Shown here in pieces: positions 10,201-17,186 of a stretch of DNA of 64,000 nt. The DNA is from Aureisphaera sp963669405. GTDB lineage: Bacteria > Bacteroidota > Bacteroidia > Flavobacteriales > Flavobacteriaceae. The notes beneath the pieces are model-generated. The model was not told where the DNA came from. It saw only the letters and a list, made by a program, of their open reading frames with translations, and made no database searches. The stretch lies in the NCBI GenBank assembly GCA_963669405.2, contig CAXXHF010000002.1, positions 2,418,001-2,482,000 on the forward strand, written 5' to 3'. The stretch's first letter is position 1. Every line of letters starts with the position of its first letter. Position numbers and translations under genes: made by a program.

Positions 10201-13200
10201 AATACCCTTCAGAATCCAGAAAGAAATTTTGGTGGAATCATGCGTCAATTAACCACGACCGATTTTGAGCGTTCCAATGTGGAATACATTCAGTTTTGGT
10301 TAATGGATCCATTCATTTATGATGAAAACGCAAACAATCAAGGAGGGAAACTAACTTTTAACTTAGGAAACATTTCCGAAGATATTTTAAAGGATGGTCG
10401 TAAGCAGTACGAAAATGGATTGCCAGAAGATGGTGGTACTTTAAATACGTTGGAAACAGACTTGGCTAAAGTTCCGTTGAACCAATCTCTGATTTATACA
10501 TTCAGCACGCAAGGGCAAGAGCGTATTAATCAAGATGTTGGTTTTGATGGTAAAAGTGATGCTACTGAGGCCACTAGTGTATTCCCAGAGGTAAATACCG
10601 TAGTATCTCGATTTGCTGGTGAAGATCCTGCTCGAGATAACTATCAATATTTCTTGCAGGCAGATGGAACCATCTTGAATCGTTATAGAAGATATAACGG
10701 AACTGACGGTAACTCTCCAGAGACAGTTAGCAATAGTGATAGAGGTAACAACGCACAGCCAGATGTAGAAGATGTTAACCGTGACAATACTATGAATACG
10801 GTAGACAGTTATTTCCAGTATGAGATCGATGTTGTTCCTGGAATGAATATAGACAACACGCCGTATGTATCTGACGTAAAAGAGATACAGGTAACTACCC
10901 AGAATAACCAAGAGATCCCCGTGCGTTGGATTCAGTTCAGAATACCGCTTAATGAGCCTACAGATGCTGTTAATGGTATTTCAGACTTTAGATCCATTCG
11001 CTTCATGCGTATGTTTGTTTCCGAGTTTGAGCAACCTACGGTACTTCGTTTGGGAACTTTAGAGCTATTCCGTGGAGATTATAGAAGATATGCTGGTTCT
11101 TTAGATGTAGCTAATGATCTTGAGCCCAACGAAAATGACGATACTACGTTTGAGAATGAGGCAGTAGGGATTATTCAGAATAGTAATTATGTAATTCCTC
11201 CTGGAGTATTCCGTGAAGAATTGAATCAAAATAATAATATCATTCGTCAAGACGAACAATCACTGGCACTTCGTGTATGTGAATTGGAACCTGAGGATGC
11301 AAGAGCGGTTTACAAGAATTTCAATGTAGACATGCGTCAATACAAAAATCTAGAGATGTTTGTTCATGCGGAGGCCAATGAAGATTCTGGAATTCCATTG
11401 GCAGATGATGAGATGTATGCTTTCATTCGTTTGGGAACTGACCTTAATACCAGTTTCTATGAAGTAGAAATTCCATTAAAAGTATCTCCTAATTTGGCAA
11501 ACCCAACAGATGCAGATGCCGAAACGGTTTGGCCAAGTGAAAACCGATTAGAAATTCCATTGTCAGCACTTCAGGAACTGAAAAGTATAGCAGTAAGTTC
11601 TGCTCAGGAAGGATTACTTCCAGAAGATGCAGCAGGAGTACGTTATGCAGCAGCAGGAACCATAGATGCTGATGAGAAATTTAGATTTGGTATTAAAGGA
11701 AATCCAAGTTTTGGAAATGTTCGTGTCATCATGATCGGTCTTCGTAACCGAACCAATTCAAATCTTTGTGGAGAGGCTTGGTTTAACGAATTAAGACTTT
11801 CTGAATTAGATAATAAAGGAGGATGGGCAGCTGTTGCCAATGTAGATGCCAATTTTGCAGACTTTGCAAATGTAAGCGCTACAGGAAGTATTAGTACCAT
11901 TGGGTTTGGTTCTATAGATCAAGGCCCTAACCAACGTAGTTTAGAAGATACTCGTTTGTATGATGTGGTTACCAATTTCAATTTAGGTCAGTTATTACCT
12001 AAAAAATGGGGAATTAATCTTCCGTTCAATTATGGAATTGGCGAAGAGTTTATAACCCCGAAATTTGATCCGGAGTTACAAGATATTGAACTGGATACTC
12101 GTATAGATAACGAAACAGATGAAAATCTTAAAGATGCCTATAAAGACCAAGCTGTAGATTACACGAAAAGACAAAGTATTAATTTTATTGGGGTTCGTAA
12201 AGAAAGAACGGGTGATAAGAAACCGATGCCCTATGATATTGAGAACTTCACTTTTTCATATTCATACAATCAGGTAGACCATAATGATTTTGAAATTGAA
12301 GAGTCATTAGATCAGAATGTACGTGTAGGAGGAACCTATGATTATAGTTTCCCTCAAAAATCTATTGAGCCTTTCAAGAAAAATGATTCTATCTTTAGAA
12401 GTAAGTATTGGCAGTTTTTGAAGGATCTAAACTTCAATCCGCTTCCATCTAATATATCGGTTAGTTCCAATATTGTAAGACAGTATAATGAACAAAAGTT
12501 CAGAGAGCTTAATTTGCTTCCAGGAAATATTGGTATTCCTACCTTATATCAACGTAATTTCTTGTTTGATTGGCAATACGCCATTAATTATAACCTAACG
12601 AAATCACTTCGTTTCAATTTTAATGCAGCCAACAACCGTATTGTAACTAATTACATTAATCCAGAGCAACAAGAGGACGGGAATATAAATTATGTTACAG
12701 ATAATTCCGTAGGGATATGGGATGGATTTTTCGATGTAGGAGATCCAAACCAGCATTTCCAATCGTTGCAGATAAATTATGATCTCCCAACACAGAAGTT
12801 CCCATTCTTGAAGTGGATACGAGCTACCTATAGTTACCAAGGAGATTACCAATGGCAGGACGGAAGTGACCTTTTTAGTAATGTTGTGATTCCTCAGGAA
12901 ACTGGAGATCCTATTGTTTACGATTTGGGTAATTCTGTACAGAATGCAAGTACACACCGTATCAATTCTACATTCGACCTTAAGAATTTCTATCGTTATG
13001 TGGGTCTTACCAAAATAAAGAAGAGTACAAGAAGGAATCGTGATGGTAGAAATGGTAGAGGAAGTGGAAATGAACGTGGGGGCGATAGCAGAGGTGGCTC
13101 TGGAGATGATAGTAAAGGTGGTGGAAAAGACGGCAAGGACAACACTAAATTGGAAGATAAGGGAACAGAGAGTAAGAGCGATCGTATTGCCCGTAGAAAT

Positions 13201-14631
13201 AGGGAAGCTGTAGGTAACAACTCAGGAGGTGCTGGAGCTGGATCATCAAGTTCCTTGAGCGGAGGAGATAAAGCATTAAATTCCTTAATTGGGTTGGTTA
13301 CTGCAGTGAAGAAAGTAGGTATTAACTACCAAGAAAATAACGGTATTTTCCTTCCGGGGTATACACCTTCTATTGGATTTGCAGGTTCTTTAAGACCAAC
13401 TACTGGATTTGTATTTGGTAGTCAAGCAGAAATTAGGGACTTGGCTGCAAGAAAAGGGTGGCTAACCTTGTACCCAGAATTTAATGAGCAGTACACAGAA
13501 GTAGAAAGTCGTCAATTGGATTATCAAGCCAATATTGAATTGATTCCAGATCTTAAGATCGATATTAATGGTAATCGTACATATTCTGAAAATTACGCAG
13601 AGAATTATATTATAGAAGACGGTTTGTATCGCTCTTTAACACCAAATACATTTGGAAACTTCAATATCTCTACGGTTCTTATAAAGACTGCGTTTGGTAA
13701 AAGTGATGAAAATGGTAGTGATGCCTTTAATGACTTCCGTAGTAATCGATTTACTGTTGCCGACCGTTTGGCAAGAAGTTTTGCAGCAGAAAACCCATCT
13801 GTATATCAGTATGCTATCGATGAAGATACGGGCTTCCCTGTTGGTTTTGGTCCTACAAGCCAAAATGTATTGCTAACCTCATTCATATCAGCTTATAAGG
13901 GAAGTGATGTGTCCAAAGAAAAGACAGGATTATTTAGGGATTTCCCATTGCCTAACTGGGATCTTAAGTATACTGGATTTATGAAAATTAAATGGTTCAA
14001 AAAGAATTTCAAACGATTCTCCATCCAACATGGATATAGATCTTCGTATACTGTGAACCAATTCCAAACCAATTTGGATTATGATAGAAATGATCCTACT
14101 GCTTTAGATCAAGCGGGGAACTTTAAAAGTGAAACTTTCTTAAGCAATGTGAACCTAACAGAGCAATTCTCTCCATTGGTACGTATTGACTTTGAAATGC
14201 AGAACTCCGTTAAGATTTTGGCAGAGTATAGAAAGGACAGAGCTTTGTCTTTAAGTTTTGCTAATAATCTTTTGACTGAAATTATTGGAAATGAATTGAT
14301 ATTAGGGCTTGGTTATCGAGTTAAAGACCTTAAGATCGGAACTAATTTTGGAGGTAAAAAGAAAGTTATAACCAGTGATCTTAATTTTAAGTTAGATATG
14401 TCTGTAAGGGATAACAAGACAGTTATCAGATATCTTGACATAAACAATAACCAGGTTACTGCAGGACAAACCATTTACGGGCTTCAGTTCTCTGCAGATT
14501 ATGCTTTAAGTAAGAACTTAACGGCATTGTTCTATTACGACCATACATTCTCGGAGTATGCAATTTCTACTGCATTCCCACAAACAACCATAAGAAGTGG
14601 ATTGACACTTCGCTACAATTTTGGAAACTAA
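7207..14631 (+). CDS. sprA: T9SS outer-membrane translocon / gliding motility protein SprA
   Basis: A 2474-aa outer-membrane protein that forms the very large beta-barrel channel through which type IX cargo leaves the cell; it is needed for gliding in Flavobacterium. The N-terminus has a signal peptide (IIVLGILLLTTNQLFSQD), and the C-terminus ends in a barrel strand with aromatic residues (LTLRYNFGN). Long stretches of alternating hydrophobic/polar strands run between. The start must be TTG at 7207, because the first in-frame ATG falls after the signal peptide. Residues about 1939-2020 are a Gly/Ser/Arg/Asp-rich low-complexity insert. The gene is tightly linked to ruvA upstream and gcvH downstream. 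Family assignment rests on length, context and recognised sequence style. Confidence 0.95.
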   Translation: MSTKNYDSRYSLAKIIVLGILLLTTNQLFSQDTTATGSTMGRLDLPDPASIQNLYTYDPITERYVLTRTLGDFDISYPVILTPEEYQELVMKEQMKAYFKEKIDAADGRKEGSEEAQKNLLPTFYVNSSFFESVFGGNTIEVIPQGTVEMDLGILYTKQDNPSFSPRNRSNLSFDFDQRISLSLLGKVGERLQVTANYDTQSTFDFQNIIKLEYTPTEDDIIQKIEVGNVSMPLNSSLIQGAQSLFGVKTELQFGKTTITGVFSEQRSETRSVVAEGGATVTEFELFALDYDENRHFFLGHYFRDNYDRVLEQYPFINSNVQVTRIEVWITNRNNTTNDVRNIVALQDIGESDITNIGLNNPPGGFINTSRNAFPDNGNNDFNPFGIDNPAEQSVLTEAIRDIASVSNGFSGVPVADGIDYVTLENARRLQPNEYQLNSQLGYISLNQRLNNDEVLGVSFQFTVNGKVFQVGEFSTDGVDATGGPIPNGGGDPGNPDPTNEVGIPQNLVVKLLKSNITNVNEPVWDIMMKNIYPIGAFQLEKEDFRLNILYTDPSPLNYITPAPGGGDFPVEPLPDDIDDEILTDEVLLRLFNLDRLNFNNDPQQGGDGFFDFYPGLTVDQQNGRIIFTSVEPFGEYLFEKLDAPGGGQEYDIPSSYNANQAKYVFRTMYRSTKTQAEQEDSDKNKFQLRGTYKSTGSDGIPIGAFNIPPGSVTVTAGGRTLVEGVDYTVNYQLGRVQILDPALQNSNTPINISTENNTLFGQQTRRFTGVDVQHRFSRNLQIGGTYLNLNERPLTQKSAFNSEPINNTMFGLNAQYSTEVPFLTRLVNKLPNIDTDVASNIAIRAEAAYLLPGAPKVSDFDGKTTSYIDDFEAAQTAIDVSAPLTWSLSSVPNGFGRVSDNGVEEVPVDAIGSNDRRALLNWYTVDPIFYSSQRPDGISDQDLSSPFTRRVFRDEIFPDQDLVQGQTQALFTLDLSYYPDERGPYNFRSTETNLGDLNTLQNPERNFGGIMRQLTTTDFERSNVEYIQFWLMDPFIYDENANNQGGKLTFNLGNISEDILKDGRKQYENGLPEDGGTLNTLETDLAKVPLNQSLIYTFSTQGQERINQDVGFDGKSDATEATSVFPEVNTVVSRFAGEDPARDNYQYFLQADGTILNRYRRYNGTDGNSPETVSNSDRGNNAQPDVEDVNRDNTMNTVDSYFQYEIDVVPGMNIDNTPYVSDVKEIQVTTQNNQEIPVRWIQFRIPLNEPTDAVNGISDFRSIRFMRMFVSEFEQPTVLRLGTLELFRGDYRRYAGSLDVANDLEPNENDDTTFENEAVGIIQNSNYVIPPGVFREELNQNNNIIRQDEQSLALRVCELEPEDARAVYKNFNVDMRQYKNLEMFVHAEANEDSGIPLADDEMYAFIRLGTDLNTSFYEVEIPLKVSPNLANPTDADAETVWPSENRLEIPLSALQELKSIAVSSAQEGLLPEDAAGVRYAAAGTIDADEKFRFGIKGNPSFGNVRVIMIGLRNRTNSNLCGEAWFNELRLSELDNKGGWAAVANVDANFADFANVSATGSISTIGFGSIDQGPNQRSLEDTRLYDVVTNFNLGQLLPKKWGINLPFNYGIGEEFITPKFDPELQDIELDTRIDNETDENLKDAYKDQAVDYTKRQSINFIGVRKERTGDKKPMPYDIENFTFSYSYNQVDHNDFEIEESLDQNVRVGGTYDYSFPQKSIEPFKKNDSIFRSKYWQFLKDLNFNPLPSNISVSSNIVRQYNEQKFRELNLLPGNIGIPTLYQRNFLFDWQYAINYNLTKSLRFNFNAANNRIVTNYINPEQQEDGNINYVTDNSVGIWDGFFDVGDPNQHFQSLQINYDLPTQKFPFLKWIRATYSYQGDYQWQDGSDLFSNVVIPQETGDPIVYDLGNSVQNASTHRINSTFDLKNFYRYVGLTKIKKSTRRNRDGRNGRGSGNERGGDSRGGSGDDSKGGGKDGKDNTKLEDKGTESKSDRIARRNREAVGNNSGGAGAGSSSSLSGGDKALNSLIGLVTAVKKVGINYQENNGIFLPGYTPSIGFAGSLRPTTGFVFGSQAEIRDLAARKGWLTLYPEFNEQYTEVESRQLDYQANIELIPDLKIDINGNRTYSENYAENYIIEDGLYRSLTPNTFGNFNISTVLIKTAFGKSDENGSDAFNDFRSNRFTVADRLARSFAAENPSVYQYAIDEDTGFPVGFGPTSQNVLLTSFISAYKGSDVSKEKTGLFRDFPLPNWDLKYTGFMKIKWFKKNFKRFSIQHGYRSSYTVNQFQTNLDYDRNDPTALDQAGNFKSETFLSNVNLTEQFSPLVRIDFEMQNSVKILAEYRKDRALSLSFANNLLTEIIGNELILGLGYRVKDLKIGTNFGGKKKVITSDLNFKLDMSVRDNKTVIRYLDINNNQVTAGQTIYGLQFSADYALSKNLTALFYYDHTFSEYAISTAFPQTTIRSGLTLRYNFGN

Positions 14632-14661
14632 ATAACAAACTCAATAATAATTTAAACAATC

Positions 14662-15042
14662 ATGAACATACCTTCAGATTTAAAATACACCAAAGACCAC
14701 GAATGGATAAAAGTGGATGGCGATGTTGCTACTGTTGGGATTACCGATTTTGCTCAAGGCGAATTAGGAGATATCGTATACGTAGAAGTAGAGACATTGG
14801 ACGAGAGCTTGGACAGAGAAGAGGTTTTTGGAACTGTAGAAGCAGTAAAAACAGTATCCGATCTATTTATGCCTTTATCTGGTGAAGTGGTCGAATTCAA
14901 TGAAGATTTAGAATCCGAGCCTGAAAAGGTAAATTCGGACCCCTATGGTGATGGATGGATGATAAAGATTAAAATGTCAAACCCCGAAGAAGTTGAAGAA
15001 CTTTTGGACGATGCAGCTTATAAAGAAATTATTGGGGCCTAG
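14662..15042 (+). CDS. gcvH: Glycine cleavage system H protein
   Basis: Carries the lipoyl arm that shuttles the aminomethyl group between the P, T and L proteins of the glycine cleavage system. It is 126 aa, the standard length. The lipoylated lysine is Lys63 in VFGTVEAVKTVSD, and the family signature DHEWIKVDGDVATVGITDFAQ lies near the N-terminus. It follows sprA by 30 bases. No other gcv gene is nearby, so its place here reflects conserved gene order, not function. A GC-rich hairpin with a T-run covers its stop codon. Confidence 0.97.
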   Translation: MNIPSDLKYTKDHEWIKVDGDVATVGITDFAQGELGDIVYVEVETLDESLDREEVFGTVEAVKTVSDLFMPLSGEVVEFNEDLESEPEKVNSDPYGDGWMIKIKMSNPEEVEELLDDAAYKEIIGA

Positions 15043-15406
15043 GCCCCTTTTTTATGCGAGCTTATTTTACACATCGGTAATAACCGTTTTATTTTTATTA
15101 CCCGTAAGGGATATTCCTAAGGTAGCTGTTAAGTTTGGAGATAAATGGGCGCATGTTGTGGTCTTTTTCATGCTTACCCTTCTCTGGCTCCTTGCAACCA
15201 TGTTTAATAAATGGTTTGTAAAAAACAATATGTTATGGGTTTCGTTTTGGGCGCTTATCTATGGCATAGTAATTGAGGCATTACAGGAAAGGTTTTTTGA
15301 AACACGAAGCGCAGATGTTTGGGATGTTATAGCAGATGCAATAGGTATTCTTATAGCATGTTTCGTTTTTTTTAAGTTGAAAAAAAGAATTAGTCTTAAA
15401 ACTTAA
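15011..15406 (+). CDS. VanZ-like family membrane protein
   Basis: A small integral membrane protein of about 131 aa with four hydrophobic segments. It carries the VanZ-like pattern: DKWAHVVVFFMLTLLWL in segment two, then IEALQERFFETRSADVWDVIADAIGILIA. The biochemical role of the family is unclear; VanZ itself gives low-level teicoplanin resistance, but most homologues are not resistance genes. The frame opens at TTG 14993; ATG 15011 is the most likely start and overlaps gcvH by 32 bases, with TTG 15032 as alternative. No start exists after the gcvH stop in this frame, so a terminator-like hairpin (15034-15053) lies inside this gene. Confidence 0.82.
   Translation: MQLIKKLLGPRPLFYASLFYTSVITVLFLLPVRDIPKVAVKFGDKWAHVVVFFMLTLLWLLATMFNKWFVKNNMLWVSFWALIYGIVIEALQERFFETRSADVWDVIADAIGILIACFVFFKLKKRISLKT
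15034..15053 (+). terminator. Terminator-like hairpin over the gcvH stop codon and inside the VanZ-like gene
   Basis: The perfect palindrome GGGGCCTAGGCCCC can fold as a 5-bp G/C stem with a CTAG loop and is followed by six T. It contains the gcvH stop codon (TAG), so translation of gcvH or of the overlapping frame would disturb folding. Confidence 0.6.
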
Positions 15407-15436
15407 GTTTCATTTTAAAAAACAAATCCTTTTACA

Positions 15437-15444
15437 TATTTTAG
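15437..15444 (+). promoter_or_regulatory. Probable tonB -7 box TATTTTAG
   Basis: Seven of eight matches to TAnnTTTG, 21 bases before the ATG at 15466. Confidence 0.45.
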
Positions 15445-15465
15445 CAACTATATAAATACTCTATT

Positions 15466-16188
15466 ATGGAACCTAAGAAAAATCCTAAAGCAGACCTGAA
15501 CAGATGGAGTTCAATATTCCTCTATGCAGGGTTGGCATTAATGTTACTAATTTCTGTTACCGCTTTGGAATGGAAAACATACGATAAGAGCAATCTGGCT
15601 GGAGATGTTCTGGATGTAGGTGATGACCTGGAAGAAGAAATTCCAATTACCCAAACCATTACACCGCCACCACCGCCACCGCCACCGCCACCAGCTCCAG
15701 AAGTGATCGAAGTAGTGGAGGATGAAGAAGAAGTAGAAGAAACCATTATAGAGTCTACAGAAACTAATCAGGAAGAAGAGATCGTAGAGATTGAAGAAAT
15801 TGAAGAAGTAGAAGAAGAAGAAATTGCTGATGTACCTTTTGCGGTAATTGAAAATGTGCCAATTTATCCTGGTTGTGAAAAAGCAGGGAACAATGAGGCG
15901 AAAAAGAAATGTATGTCTGAAAAAGTACAAAAGTTTGTACAGAAGAAATTCGATACAGAATTGGCAAATGATTTAGGATTGGAAGGAAGACAGCGTATTT
16001 CTGTTCAATTTAAAATAGATAGAAATGGAAACGTTGTAAACGTAAGAGCACGTGCTCCACACCCAAGACTAGAGCAAGAAGCTATCAAGGTAGTGAAGTC
16101 TTTACCTAAGATGACTCCTGGTAGACAACGTGGAAAATCAGTAGGTGTATTGTATGCATTACCTATTCTTTTCCAAGTAGAAAACTAA
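15466..16188 (+). CDS. TonB family energy transducer, first copy
   Basis: An inner-membrane-anchored protein expected to pass proton-motive-force energy to outer-membrane receptors. It is 240 aa: a cytoplasmic lead, one transmembrane segment at about 17-35 (IFLYAGLALMLLISVTALEW), a run of nine prolines from a CCG/CCA array near residue 67, a long Glu/Val/Ile-rich stretch, and a C-terminal TonB domain from about 130 (NVPIYPGCE to LPILFQVEN). Two cysteines flank the domain start, as in the paralogue and in RemB. No exbB/exbD is present. It might serve the neighbouring motility or T9SS genes, but that is inference from position. Confidence 0.88.
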   Translation: MEPKKNPKADLNRWSSIFLYAGLALMLLISVTALEWKTYDKSNLAGDVLDVGDDLEEEIPITQTITPPPPPPPPPPAPEVIEVVEDEEEVEETIIESTETNQEEEIVEIEEIEEVEEEEIADVPFAVIENVPIYPGCEKAGNNEAKKKCMSEKVQKFVQKKFDTELANDLGLEGRQRISVQFKIDRNGNVVNVRARAPHPRLEQEAIKVVKSLPKMTPGRQRGKSVGVLYALPILFQVEN

Positions 16189-16212
16189 AAAAAGGATTTT
16201 TACCATATAATA

Positions 16213-16244
16213 AACCGCCTCCCATTGGGAGGCGGTTCTTTTTT
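16213..16244 (+). terminator. Intrinsic terminator after the first TonB gene
   Basis: An 11-bp perfect stem (16213-16223 with 16227-16237), 3-base loop, and a tail TCTTTTTT. Confidence 0.92.
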
Positions 16245-16293
16245 GGCACAACCCTTGTGTAACTAGTTATTATAACTCTTAAATATAAACACT

Positions 16294-17094
16294 ATGTTAC
16301 CATCTATTAAAAATTCGGACGGTGCCGAAACAAAGGTACTGTCAAAAAGAGAACAAAAAAAGCGAATTAACATTCGCTGGAACTCTACCCTGTTTTTTCA
16401 AATAGGGCTTGTAATTACACTACTACTTACATTGGTAGTCATGGAAATGAATTGGGAAGTCCAAGCAAAAGAATTTGGGTATGCTCGGGTAGATCGCTCC
16501 TTGGATGAAGTTCAGATAATGAACATCATCATTGATCAACCCAAAACTCCCAAAAAAGTGGAAATTTTTGATGAGCCAAGACCTAAAATTCAGAAAGTAA
16601 CATTGGTTTCTACATTCAAAACTGTGGATAATGACACCCCAACACCAGAAACGAAGACTGGGGATTCTGAACCCGATGATGCCCCTATGGTTCCTAAGAC
16701 AAATGTGGTTAAAGAAACACCCAAGCCACCTGTTTTACGAAATGTGAATACGGTAGATATGGTACCTACATTTCCAGGGTGTGAAGGCATTTCAGACAAT
16801 AAATCCAAGCTGGATTGCCTTTCCTCTAAGATCAGGGCATTTGTAGGAAGGAAATTTGATACCGATAAGTATTCTGTGAAATATGCAGGACAGGTATTAC
16901 GGATCAATGTTCAGTTTACAATCGATGCTAATGGAAATGTGGTGGACATCGTTGCAAGATCTAAAGAGGATGATCTTGAGAAAGAGGCTACCAACGTAAT
17001 GTCTAAACTTCCTAAGATGAAACCTGCAAAGGATCTTAATGAGAATGTACCAGTCATATATAGAATGCCAATACTCTTTAAAGCAGAATATTAA
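16294..17094 (+). CDS. TonB family energy transducer, second copy
   Basis: A 266-aa paralogue of the preceding gene. A basic cytoplasmic lead (SKREQKKRINIRWN) precedes a single transmembrane segment at about 32-50 (LFFQIGLVITLLLTLVVME). A Pro/Thr/Lys-rich linker follows, less acidic than in the first copy. The C-terminal TonB domain starts at about 160 (MVPTFPGCEG) and ends MPILFKAEY. The two C-terminal domains align along their length, including FPGCE/YPGCE, KFDT and LPKM. A terminator separates the copies, so they are separate transcription units and may be regulated differently. Confidence 0.87.
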   Translation: MLPSIKNSDGAETKVLSKREQKKRINIRWNSTLFFQIGLVITLLLTLVVMEMNWEVQAKEFGYARVDRSLDEVQIMNIIIDQPKTPKKVEIFDEPRPKIQKVTLVSTFKTVDNDTPTPETKTGDSEPDDAPMVPKTNVVKETPKPPVLRNVNTVDMVPTFPGCEGISDNKSKLDCLSSKIRAFVGRKFDTDKYSVKYAGQVLRINVQFTIDANGNVVDIVARSKEDDLEKEATNVMSKLPKMKPAKDLNENVPVIYRMPILFKAEY

Positions 17095-17100
17095 TAGAGC

Positions 17101-17135
17101 AAACCCGTTTCGTAATGGAAACGGGTTTTGTTTTT
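17101..17135 (+). terminator. Intrinsic terminator after the second TonB gene
   Basis: An 11-bp perfect stem AAACCCGTTTC/GAAACGGGTTT with a 6-base loop, followed by a T-rich tail. Confidence 0.92.
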
Positions 17136-17155
17136 AAGGGCATATTAAAAAAACG

Positions 17156-17163
17156 TATCTTTC
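17156..17163 (+). promoter_or_regulatory. Probable remB -7 box TATCTTTC
   Basis: Seven of eight matches to TAnnTTTG, 23 bases before the remB ATG and just after the upstream terminator. Confidence 0.5.
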
Positions 17164-17186
17164 GGCAAATTTAACGCCCTTTATCG

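Noticed and set aside
15011..15406. VanZ-type glycopeptide resistance gene
   Set aside because: The family is widespread without resistance function, and no van genes are near.
15660..15700. CCG/CCA array in the first TonB gene as a microsatellite or CRISPR-like repeat
   Set aside because: It simply encodes the proline run between membrane anchor and TonB domain; units are three bases long and there are no spacers.
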